Positions 16,107-23,013 of a stretch of DNA of 64,000 bases are shown here, one piece after another. The notes beneath the pieces were generated by a model, which saw only the letters and a program-made list of their open reading frames with translations, was not told where the DNA came from and did no database searches. This stretch comes from an uncultured Microbulbifer sp. (GTDB lineage: Bacteria > Pseudomonadota > Gammaproteobacteria > Pseudomonadales > Cellvibrionaceae), in NCBI RefSeq assembly GCF_947498635.1, contig NZ_CANMKV010000007.1:1-64000 (forward strand). The letters are read 5' to 3'. A program made the translations under genes and the position numbers. Each line of letters starts with the position of its first letter. The first letter of the stretch is position 1.

Positions 16107-17313
16107 TCTTTTTCGCGCTGAGACCAGCACCTTGCAGGACCCCAGTGATGAACTATGGGATGCACTGTGCGGGCCTCAATCTGCTGCCGGAAAGGTAGTC
16201 ACTGCAGACACCGCCATGCGCGTGGCTGCGGTGTATGCCTGCGTGCGTATTCTCTCGGAAACGGTCGCCGCGCTACCGTTTAACCTCTATCAAAAAACAG
16301 CAAAGAATAATCGCGAGGTGGCCAGCAAGCACCCCCTACAAATGCTGCTGCACGATTTGCCCAATGAGGAAATGACCTCAATGGATTTCCGCACCCAGCT
16401 GATGGCCGCATTGCAGCTGCGTGGCAATGCCTTTAGCGAAGTGGAGCGGGACCGCGCCGGGCGTGTTCACGGCGTCTGGCCAATTAACCCGGATAAGGTG
16501 TGGGTGGGGCGCTCAGAGAAAACCAAGCGATTATCTTTTGAGATCCACGACGGGGATATGCGCACGCTAACACCGCAGCGCATGTGGCGAGTTGCCGGCC
16601 TATCCACCAACGGCATTATCGGTCTCTCGCCAATTAGCCAGGCCCGCGAAGGTATCGGTCTATCTTTGGCATTGGAAGAGCACGGCGCAAGGCTGTTTTC
16701 TAACGGAGCCAAGCCCGGCGGTGTGCTACAGGTGGAAGGTAAGTTATCAGATCCAGCCTATGCGCGCCTGAGGAAAAGCTGGAGCGATCGGCACCAAGGC
16801 GGGGCCAACGCCCACCGTGTGGCCATCCTGGAAGAGGGCACCAAGTGGAATCAGATTGGCATGAGTTCCGAGGATGCCCAGTTCCTCGAATCCCGAAAAT
16901 ACCAGCGCAGCGAAATCGCCTCTATGTTCGGTGTGCCGCCGCACATGATCGCCGACCTGGAAAAAGCCACCTTTTCCAATATCGAACATCAGTCAATTCA
17001 GTTCGTTGTGTATAGCCTGCTGCCCTGGCTCAAGCGTATCGAGCAGAGTATTTTCCGTGATCTGCTTTCCCCAGTGGAACGCCGCGAATACTACGCAAAG
17101 CATAGCGTCGAAGGGCTGCTGCGCGGAGACTCCAAATCGCGCTCCGAGTTTTACAAGAACCTGTTTAATTCAGGGGCTATCAGCATTAACGATATGCGCC
17201 GTCTGGAAAATATGAACAGCATTGACGGCGGTGATCAACACTGGCTGCAGCTGGCGATGGCACCAATCACTCAATCCCGTGAACCCAGCAGCTCAGGAAG
17301 CAGCAATGACTAA
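16096..17313 (+). CDS. Portal protein, HK97 family
   Basis: A 405-residue protein matching Phage_portal: early VYACVRILSETVAALPFNLY, the PNEEMTSMDFRTQLM region, GVWPINPDKVWV, and FGVPPHMI with the following FSNIEHQ. It forms the dodecameric portal at the packaging vertex. Confidence 0.96.
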   Translation: MLGNLFRAETSTLQDPSDELWDALCGPQSAAGKVVTADTAMRVAAVYACVRILSETVAALPFNLYQKTAKNNREVASKHPLQMLLHDLPNEEMTSMDFRTQLMAALQLRGNAFSEVERDRAGRVHGVWPINPDKVWVGRSEKTKRLSFEIHDGDMRTLTPQRMWRVAGLSTNGIIGLSPISQAREGIGLSLALEEHGARLFSNGAKPGGVLQVEGKLSDPAYARLRKSWSDRHQGGANAHRVAILEEGTKWNQIGMSSEDAQFLESRKYQRSEIASMFGVPPHMIADLEKATFSNIEHQSIQFVVYSLLPWLKRIEQSIFRDLLSPVERREYYAKHSVEGLLRGDSKSRSEFYKNLFNSGAISINDMRRLENMNSIDGGDQHWLQLAMAPITQSREPSSSGSSND

Positions 17314-18010
17314 ATGGTTTGAAATCAAAGCGCAGACCGACAGCGCCCCCGCTGAAGTGTATATCTATGATTACATCGGCTATTACGGCGTGGAAGCCAA
17401 AGCATTTATCGATGAGCTGAAAGCGCTGGATGCGGATGAAATTGACTTGCGCCTCAATACCCCCGGCGGCAGCGTATTTGAAGGCAACGCCATTTATAAC
17501 GCCCTCAAGCGCCATAAAGCCAAGATCACCACCTATATCGATGGACTCGCTGCTTCCATGGGATCAATCATTGCACTGGCTGGTGAAAAGGTAATCATGG
17601 CCGATAATGCTATGTACATGATTCACAATCCCTGGACCACCGCTTATGGTGATTCTCGCGAGTTGCGAAAAACAGCCGAAACCTTGGACAAGCTGCGCTC
17701 CTCCATGCTCAACGATTACCACCAGAAAACGGGTATCGAAAAAGAAGAGCTGATTGCGATGCTCGATGGGGAAACCTGGCTCACCGCCAGCGAGTGTGTG
17801 GATAAAGGCTTTGCTGATGAAACCGTCGAAGGGTTGCAGGTGGCCGCCAGCTTCAGCCCGGATAAATTCCAAGGCTACCAGAAAGTACCCACCAAGCTGA
17901 TTGCCGCAGCGGCACCGCCACCGGCAAAACCGAAGCCCAAAGAAGAGCCCTACAACCACCGAACCCCGCTCTATGCGCGTTTAACTGAAATTCAAACCAG
18001 AGCCTCATAA
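17306..18010 (+). CDS. ClpP-like prohead maturation protease (S14)
   Basis: A 234-residue protein from the ATG at 17306 (AGGAAG upstream); an in-frame earlier start lies inside the portal gene. S14 features are LNTPGGSVFEG (51-60), nucleophile S84 in GLAASMGS, H107 in MYMIHNPW, and Asp in LDGETW. It should cleave the delta domain of the major capsid protein. A Pro/Ala/Lys linker (about 200-214) leads to a C-terminal tail, YNHRTPLYARLTEI, that recurs at the end of the next protein. Confidence 0.93.
   Translation: MTKWFEIKAQTDSAPAEVYIYDYIGYYGVEAKAFIDELKALDADEIDLRLNTPGGSVFEGNAIYNALKRHKAKITTYIDGLAASMGSIIALAGEKVIMADNAMYMIHNPWTTAYGDSRELRKTAETLDKLRSSMLNDYHQKTGIEKEELIAMLDGETWLTASECVDKGFADETVEGLQVAASFSPDKFQGYQKVPTKLIAAAAPPPAKPKPKEEPYNHRTPLYARLTEIQTRAS
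17949..18005 (+). repeat. 57-bp C-terminal tail repeat, copy 1
   Basis: It encodes the last residues of the protease and matches 18431-18487 at about 49 of 57 positions. The most conserved part encodes YNHRTPLYARLTEI. Confidence 0.85.
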
Positions 18011-18489
18011 TGATCAACGTCATAATCGGTCCACCTTGTGCGGGGAAAACTACTCACATCAGCAATGTAAAACATGATGGTGATGTGGTGGTGGATTTTG
18101 ACCAGCTGGCACTGGCATTGGGGTCTGAAGTTTCTCATGGCTCTGAAGGCGCAGTCCGTTCGGTAGCCTTTGCGTGTAGAAATGCGGCAATTGATGAGAT
18201 TTTGGCGGGGCTTGATAGCAATTCCTGGATAATTCACTCTCGTCCAAATGAGGAGCTGTTGCAGCGATATGTTGAAGCTGGAGCAGCATTCACTGTTATT
18301 TCGCCGGGCCTTGATGTTTGCCTCGAAAGAGCGGAGGGCGATGGCCGCCCTGAAGGAACCGAAGAGATTATTCGTGATTGGTATGAAAACCCGCCGGATA
18401 TTCCAGGGTATACCCATGAGGGCAATCAAGCCTACAACCACAGAACCCCGCTCTATGCACGTTTAACTGAGATCGCCGCCAGAGCCTAA
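18010..18489 (+). CDS. P-loop NTPase/kinase-like protein with protease-type tail
   Basis: A 159-residue protein with a P-loop, GPPCAGKTT (7-15), a VVVDFDQLALALG strand/helix and a DVCLERAEGDGRP arm that could be a lid, so it resembles small nucleoside or polynucleotide kinases seen next to prohead protease genes. It starts by TAATG overlap. The last 18 residues (142-159) repeat the C-terminal tail of the protease. The substrate is unknown. Confidence 0.75.
   Translation: MINVIIGPPCAGKTTHISNVKHDGDVVVDFDQLALALGSEVSHGSEGAVRSVAFACRNAAIDEILAGLDSNSWIIHSRPNEELLQRYVEAGAAFTVISPGLDVCLERAEGDGRPEGTEEIIRDWYENPPDIPGYTHEGNQAYNHRTPLYARLTEIAARA
18431..18487 (+). repeat. 57-bp C-terminal tail repeat, copy 2
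   Basis: Copy of 17949-18005 displaced by 482 bp and ending in the same residues before the stop. The two genes use different frames, yet the protein tail is preserved. Confidence 0.85.
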
Positions 18490-18530
18490 CCCTATTGCGA
18501 GCAGGAGCGCGCCGCGCTTCTCGCAACCAC

Positions 18531-18564
18531 AACCGGCCACTGAAACCAGTGAGCCGGTTTTTTT
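18531..18564 (+). terminator. Terminator upstream of the major capsid gene
   Basis: An AACCGGC/GCCGGTT stem, extended by an inner ACT/AGT pairing, is followed by seven T. It sits inside the structural gene block. Confidence 0.8.
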
Positions 18565-18584
18565 ATGCCTAACCGGAGAGCACC

Positions 18585-19757
18585 ATGAGTAAATTACTCG
18601 ACCTACAACAGAAGCGCGGCCAACTGGCAGCCTCCATGCGAACCTTGGTGGATAGCGTCGATGCCGCCAAGGGCATGACCACTGATCAGGAAAGCCAGTG
18701 GAAAACCATGAATGATGATCTGAATGCGCTGGACAAGCAGGTCGAACAGCTGGAAAAAATGGAGCAGATTGAGGCGCGTTTGGGTGAAGTGCCTGAACCT
18801 GCACGGCGGCCAGAGCCCAATGCCAACGCCACAAAAAATCCGCTGGAAACCGACGAATATAGAAATAACTACGAGCAATATATTCGCGGCGGTATGACTC
18901 CGGAGATTCGGGGCGCGCTAACGGTGGGCACTGAAGAGAAAGGAGGAATTTTAGTCCCGATTGAATGGCGCAAAGAGTTAATTGAGTCTCTGACAGATGC
19001 TGTGGTTATGCGGAATATCTGTACCGTGATTTCAACCAGCAGCACCACAACGCTCCCCTTACTGGCAGATTACGGAAGTGCCGGCTGGCTAGACGAAGGT
19101 GCCCCTTATCCAGAATCTGATATTGAATTTGGTTCTGGAGTGCTGGAAGCCTGGAAACTTGGAAGAATTATCAAGGTTTCTGAGGAGCTTTTAGAAGATA
19201 ACCAAATTAACTTGGCGTCAGAAATTGCCCGAATCTTTGGCCTTACTTTTGGCATTGCAGAAGATGAAGGCTTTATCGTTGGTAATGGAACTAAAAAAGC
19301 TACCGGCGTATTGGAAACTGCAGAAATCGGCAAGGTAGCAGCAAGCGCAACGGCGTTCACCTACCAGGAAATTATTGATCTAATTTACTCCGTGCGTGCC
19401 GTTCACCGCAAGGGCGCAAGCTTCCTAATGGGCGATAGCACTACTGGAATGATGCGTAAATTGACTTCTACAGAGGGTGTTCCTCTATGGCAGCCCAGCT
19501 TGCAGGCTGGAGAGCCTGATACATTCCTTGGCTACAAAATACATACCAGCGAAGCAGTGCCAAACGTTGCTACTGGAAATAAATCCATGGCCTTCGGTAA
19601 CTTCAAGCAATATCGAATCGCTGACCGTGGCGGAATCATGATGCAGCGTCTCGACGAAAAATACGCAGATAGCGGTCATGTGGGTTTCCGTATGCGCAAG
19701 CGTGTTGATGGCAAGCTGCTAATTCCTGAAGCAATTAAGACTTTGCAGCAAGGTTAA
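18585..19757 (+). CDS. Major capsid protein, HK97 fold
   Basis: A 390-residue protein. The first ~95 residues are a charged coiled-coil delta/scaffold domain (KLLDLQQKRGQLAASMRTLV), then the HK97-type shell domain beginning near RGALTVGTEEKGGILVP, with FIVGNGTKKATGVL, SFLMGDSTTGMMRKL and the C-terminal VGFRMRKRVDGKLL. CCGGAGAG provides the ribosome site. Terminators stand on both sides. Confidence 0.96.
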   Translation: MSKLLDLQQKRGQLAASMRTLVDSVDAAKGMTTDQESQWKTMNDDLNALDKQVEQLEKMEQIEARLGEVPEPARRPEPNANATKNPLETDEYRNNYEQYIRGGMTPEIRGALTVGTEEKGGILVPIEWRKELIESLTDAVVMRNICTVISTSSTTTLPLLADYGSAGWLDEGAPYPESDIEFGSGVLEAWKLGRIIKVSEELLEDNQINLASEIARIFGLTFGIAEDEGFIVGNGTKKATGVLETAEIGKVAASATAFTYQEIIDLIYSVRAVHRKGASFLMGDSTTGMMRKLTSTEGVPLWQPSLQAGEPDTFLGYKIHTSEAVPNVATGNKSMAFGNFKQYRIADRGGIMMQRLDEKYADSGHVGFRMRKRVDGKLLIPEAIKTLQQG

Positions 19758-19771
19758 TTCACCTCTTAAAA

Positions 19772-19796
19772 GCCCGGCCCCGTGCTGGGTTTTTTT
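19772..19796 (+). terminator. Terminator downstream of the major capsid gene
   Basis: A CCCGGC/GCTGGG stem (one G-T pair) with seven T. What follows, TTTTTTTATGTCCGGAGCAC, resembles the leader after the 18531 terminator. Confidence 0.8.
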
Positions 19797-19814
19797 ATGT
19801 CCGGAGCACAATAA

Positions 19815-20372
19815 ATGTCGGCAAAATTCAAACTAATCCTGCTCACCAGCATGGTTACAGTCTCGGAAAGTTACGTCCCCGGTGATGAAATCGAGGTGGG
19901 CAATGATGAGGCTTGGCAATTGCTCAATGAAGGATTGGCCGAGCCTAAAAAGAAAAACCAGAAAGCGCCACAAAAGCCGCAGCGAGTGCTGGAGGCGGAA
20001 GCGCGCGCAGAGACGGAGAAGCAGCGCCAGGCAGAAATACAGCTCCCCTGCATACACCCCGAGGGCAAAGAGCTAAACGAAGCCCTGGTCAAACTGGCTG
20101 CGCGGGATAAAGAGTCGAAACAGCAAGCCGATGAAATCGCTCAACTGGAAGCCAAGCTCACTGCGGCTGAAGAGCAGAACAGCCAGCTGAGTGAACAACT
20201 GGCTGGGCGGCATCAGCAGATCCTAGAGATGACCGATCTTACCGAGCAGCTGGAAAGCAAAGTGGCTGCTCTCGAAGAGGTTTTATCTGAGCTGGATGAT
20301 CAAGATGAGGCCGGGGTCCAACCGCAGCAGCCGCAATTCCTAGAAGACCCAGCCCCGGAGAACGCCCAGTGA
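19815..20372 (+). CDS. Coiled-coil protein between capsid and connector genes
   Basis: A 185-residue protein. The N-terminal 45 residues (KFKLILLTSMVTV, then YVPGDEIEV) resemble the short beta domain in phage FI/head-completion-type proteins. A long Gln/Glu-rich coiled coil follows (about 55-165) and an acidic Pro-rich end. A head accessory or assembly role is inferred from position only. Confidence 0.6.
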   Translation: MSAKFKLILLTSMVTVSESYVPGDEIEVGNDEAWQLLNEGLAEPKKKNQKAPQKPQRVLEAEARAETEKQRQAEIQLPCIHPEGKELNEALVKLAARDKESKQQADEIAQLEAKLTAAEEQNSQLSEQLAGRHQQILEMTDLTEQLESKVAALEEVLSELDDQDEAGVQPQQPQFLEDPAPENAQ

Positions 20373-20680
20373 TCTTTTCCCTAGATTTTATCAAGCGGCA
20401 CCTGCGTGAGCCGCCTGAAGAAGAGGATACCTATCTCACTTCGCTGAGCGTGGCTGCAGAGCAAACCTTTAACAGCTACACCGGCCTTATTTTATATGCC
20501 GCTGATGCGGACCTCATTGAGGCACCAGAAAACGCCATCGCAGTCACCGAGGAAATCGAACTCGGTGCAGCGGTGCTGGTGGCCTGGCTTTACGAAAACC
20601 GCGAGGGGGATGTCAGTAATGATCAATTGCCGGTCCCCACGCGCTTACTCTGGAATCCTCACCGATGGCTAAACGTGTAA
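20369..20680 (+). CDS. Head-tail connector, gp6-like
   Basis: A 103-residue helical protein of Phage_connect_1 type: FIKRHLREPPEEEDTYLTSL, AAEQTFNSYTG and GAAVLVAWLYENREG. The GTG start overlaps the previous stop. It joins portal and tail in HK97-type phages. Confidence 0.88.
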   Translation: MIFSLDFIKRHLREPPEEEDTYLTSLSVAAEQTFNSYTGLILYAADADLIEAPENAIAVTEEIELGAAVLVAWLYENREGDVSNDQLPVPTRLLWNPHRWLNV

Positions 20681-21003
20681 ATAAGCTGGGGCGTTTGCGT
20701 TACCGCGTCACCCTGCAAAAGCCTACGCGGGTGCGCAATAGCGAATCTGGAGATTTCGAAGACAGTTGGGCCGATATCGACACCGTTTGGGCCAGCTTCG
20801 ACGCGCTCAGTGCCAGCGAGTTTATTCAGGCCAGTGCAGAAACCTCTGAGCTTGTGGGGCAGATGGAAATCTTCAAGCGCTCCGATATCGATACCCAGTG
20901 CCGTGTGTTATGGGATGGCAGCACCTACGAGATTAGCGGAATCCTACCGATTCCCGAACGGGGCCGCCTGCGGTTGATGGTCAATAGCGGCGTGCGCCCA
21001 TAG
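20665..21003 (+). CDS. Head-tail adaptor (SPP1 gp16/Phage_H_T_join type)
   Basis: A 112-residue beta-rich protein: GRLRYRVTLQKPTRVRN at the N-terminus, VWASFDALSASEF in the middle and GSTYEISGILPIPERG near the end, the standard signature of head closure proteins. It overlaps the connector gene by 16 bp. Confidence 0.9.
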   Translation: MAKRVNKLGRLRYRVTLQKPTRVRNSESGDFEDSWADIDTVWASFDALSASEFIQASAETSELVGQMEIFKRSDIDTQCRVLWDGSTYEISGILPIPERGRLRLMVNSGVRP

Positions 21004-21012
21004 GGGAAAACC

Positions 21013-21492
21013 ATGGATATGAAATTTGATCTTCACGGTATGGATGAAGTGATTGCCGGATTGCAGGCACTTGAAAAAGATGTAAAGAAAAAGGCCGCGC
21101 GTTTTGCCCTGCGCAAAGCGGCAATGCTGGTTTTGAATGAGGCTGTGGGCAACGCTAAACGAGTGGATGATCCCCTTAGTGTTTCGGTGATTAGCGAGAA
21201 TATCGCCCTCCGATTTGATAACCGGCACTTTAAAAACACCGGCGAATTGAAATTCCGCGTGGGCGTGTTGGGTGGAGCTAACCCCAAGCAGAAGAAGTTC
21301 AGTGAGCATTTGCCGGGCGGCGGCACCCAGCACTGGCGCCTGCTCGAATTTGGCACCGAGCATATACCCGCACAGCCGATGATGCGCCCGGCGCTCTCAA
21401 GCAATATCGACAATGCAACCGCAGAATTTGCCCGTGAGCTGGATAAGTGGTTGCAGCGCTACACCAGACGCATGGCTAAAGCGGGGAAATAA
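21013..21492 (+). CDS. HK97 gp10-like tail-joining protein
   Basis: A 159-residue protein with FDLHGMDEVIAGLQALEKDV at the N-terminus and the conserved HWRLLEFGTEHIPAQPMMRPAL motif. HK97-gp10 proteins act in tail completion. Confidence 0.9.
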   Translation: MDMKFDLHGMDEVIAGLQALEKDVKKKAARFALRKAAMLVLNEAVGNAKRVDDPLSVSVISENIALRFDNRHFKNTGELKFRVGVLGGANPKQKKFSEHLPGGGTQHWRLLEFGTEHIPAQPMMRPALSSNIDNATAEFARELDKWLQRYTRRMAKAGK

Positions 21493-21494
21493 CT

Positions 21495-21866
21495 GTGCTG
21501 GATCTTCCTGTTTTTCGCTTGGCAAAAGCCAGTAGTGATGTTGCGGATGTGCTGGGCGAGGGTGATGACTGCCGTGTCTATCCCTTCGGCGAAGCGCCGA
21601 AAAATGTGGCTCACCCCTATGCGGTTTATCAACTGATTGGCGGGCAGCCGCAAAACTATTTAGCAGAGTCGCCTGATGCAGACAGCGCCCTGGTGCAAAT
21701 CGACGTTTATGGCGGCAGCCCTTCAGCGGTACGCGCAGCGGTAAAAGCGCTCGCTCAGGCCGTAGAGAGCGGTGGCTATATCACTCGCTGGGGTGCCAGA
21801 AGCCGTGACCCCAAAACCCGAAACTACCACATCGGTTTCGATGCTGAATTCTTGATTGAACGCTAA
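21495..21866 (+). CDS. Tail terminator/completion protein, DUF3168
   Basis: A 123-residue protein with VYPFGEAPKNVAHPYAVYQL, a VQIDVYGGSPSAVRAAVKAL block and a C-terminal beta segment, typical of DUF3168. The family caps the tail tube. The start is probably the GTG at 21495. Confidence 0.87.
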   Translation: MLDLPVFRLAKASSDVADVLGEGDDCRVYPFGEAPKNVAHPYAVYQLIGGQPQNYLAESPDADSALVQIDVYGGSPSAVRAAVKALAQAVESGGYITRWGARSRDPKTRNYHIGFDAEFLIER

Positions 21867-21878
21867 TGGAGAACCCCA

Positions 21879-22352
21879 ATGTCCCAATTTTCTCAGGGCA
21901 CCAAACTGTATTTTATCGACCCGGCGGATGACTCTGTTCAAACGCTCACCGGCGTCACTTCTTTCAATCCCGGCGGCAGTCCCGCCGACCAGCTGGATGA
22001 CACTTCCCTGGAAGACCTGGATAAAAAGTTTAAGCGCGGTATGCGCACACCGGGCCAAGCGTCGGTGGGCCTGAAAATAAACTCTCAAAATGCAGTCCAT
22101 AAGCGCCTGCACGCGCTGTCCCAGGATGACACGGTGGACAATATAAAGTGGGCGGTGGGCTGGAGTGATGGCACCGAGCCACCTACGGTCACCGACAGTG
22201 ATTTTGTCCTGCCGGATAGCCGTACCTGGTTCACCTTCGATGGCTATGTGGCCGACTTCCCCTTTGATTTCCAGTTGAATTCCTTGGTGTCTGGTGAAAT
22301 GTCGATCCAGCGCAGCGGCGGTTCTGCCTGGACTCCGAAAGCTTCAAGCTAA
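21879..22352 (+). CDS. Major tail tube protein
   Basis: A 157-residue beta-rich protein: FSQGTKLYFIDPADDSVQTL, SPADQLDDTSLED, SVGLKINSQN and FTFDGYVADFPFDFQLNS. This matches tube proteins of lambda V-like siphophages and its position before the G/GT genes agrees. Confidence 0.88.
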   Translation: MSQFSQGTKLYFIDPADDSVQTLTGVTSFNPGGSPADQLDDTSLEDLDKKFKRGMRTPGQASVGLKINSQNAVHKRLHALSQDDTVDNIKWAVGWSDGTEPPTVTDSDFVLPDSRTWFTFDGYVADFPFDFQLNSLVSGEMSIQRSGGSAWTPKASS

Positions 22353-22362
22353 GGGCTAAGCC

Positions 22363-22722
22363 ATGGAATTATCTATTGAGTCCCTGCAGCAGCAGGGCGC
22401 CTTCTCTGGCGCGCCGGTTCAGCGTTCCATTACCTGGCAGCAGGGCGAACAGGAGTTAACGGCGACGGTGTATATTCGCCGTCTGTCCTATTACAGCGCG
22501 GTCAATGATGTGGCGGCACTGCGCGGTGAGGGCGATGTGATCGCCGGGCGTATTGCCGCCTGTGTTGTCGATGCCGCGGGCAAACCGGTCTTTACCCCGG
22601 CGGATATTACCGGCGAGGCAGACCCGGAGCGCGGGCCGCTCAATGCAAACCTCACCCAAGCACTGCTACTGGAAATCGGTGCGGTCAATAACCTGGGAAA
22701 GACACCCAGCTCAGCGACCTAG
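22363..22722 (+). CDS. Tail assembly chaperone G (short frame product)
   Basis: A 119-residue protein corresponding to lambda gpG. It is read through the slippery heptamer and stops 21 bases after it. It should coat the tape measure during tail assembly together with the frameshifted GT form. Confidence 0.87.
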   Translation: MELSIESLQQQGAFSGAPVQRSITWQQGEQELTATVYIRRLSYYSAVNDVAALRGEGDVIAGRIAACVVDAAGKPVFTPADITGEADPERGPLNANLTQALLLEIGAVNNLGKTPSSAT

Positions 22723-23006
22723 ACGAACTCTGGCACGAGCTGGTGCTGAATGGCATCGGCGGTTGCACCATCGCCGAGGCCCAGCAACGGCTCAGCTATG
22801 AAGAGGTTCAGCGCTGGGCACTCTACCGCAAGAAGCGCGGCTCCCTGCATCCGGGCATGCGCACTGAAAGATCCACGGCACTACTCGCCACTCTCTATGC
22901 CAATACCCACCGCGGTAAAGGCAACCCCGTAAAAATCACTGACTTTATGCCCCATGAGGAAGAGCCGGAATTGTCGCTGCAACAGGCGATGAAAACCTGG
23001 CAATAG
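22363..23006 (+). CDS. Tail assembly chaperone GT (-1 frameshift product)
   Basis: The -1 frame is open from 22692 to 23006 and encodes a T-like domain (NGIGGCTIAEAQQRLSYEE, then DFMPHEEEPELSL). Slippage at 22695-22701 would join 113 residues of G to 101 of T, about 214 residues. An independent start for the T frame has no good ribosome site, which supports the fusion. Confidence 0.87.
22695..22701 (+). promoter_or_regulatory. Slippery heptamer for -1 programmed frameshift
   Basis: G GGA AAG in the reading frame of gene G, the same heptamer lambda uses for G/GT. The next -1 codon is GAC at 22701-22703. Confidence 0.9.
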
Positions 23007-23013
23007 GATTGCT

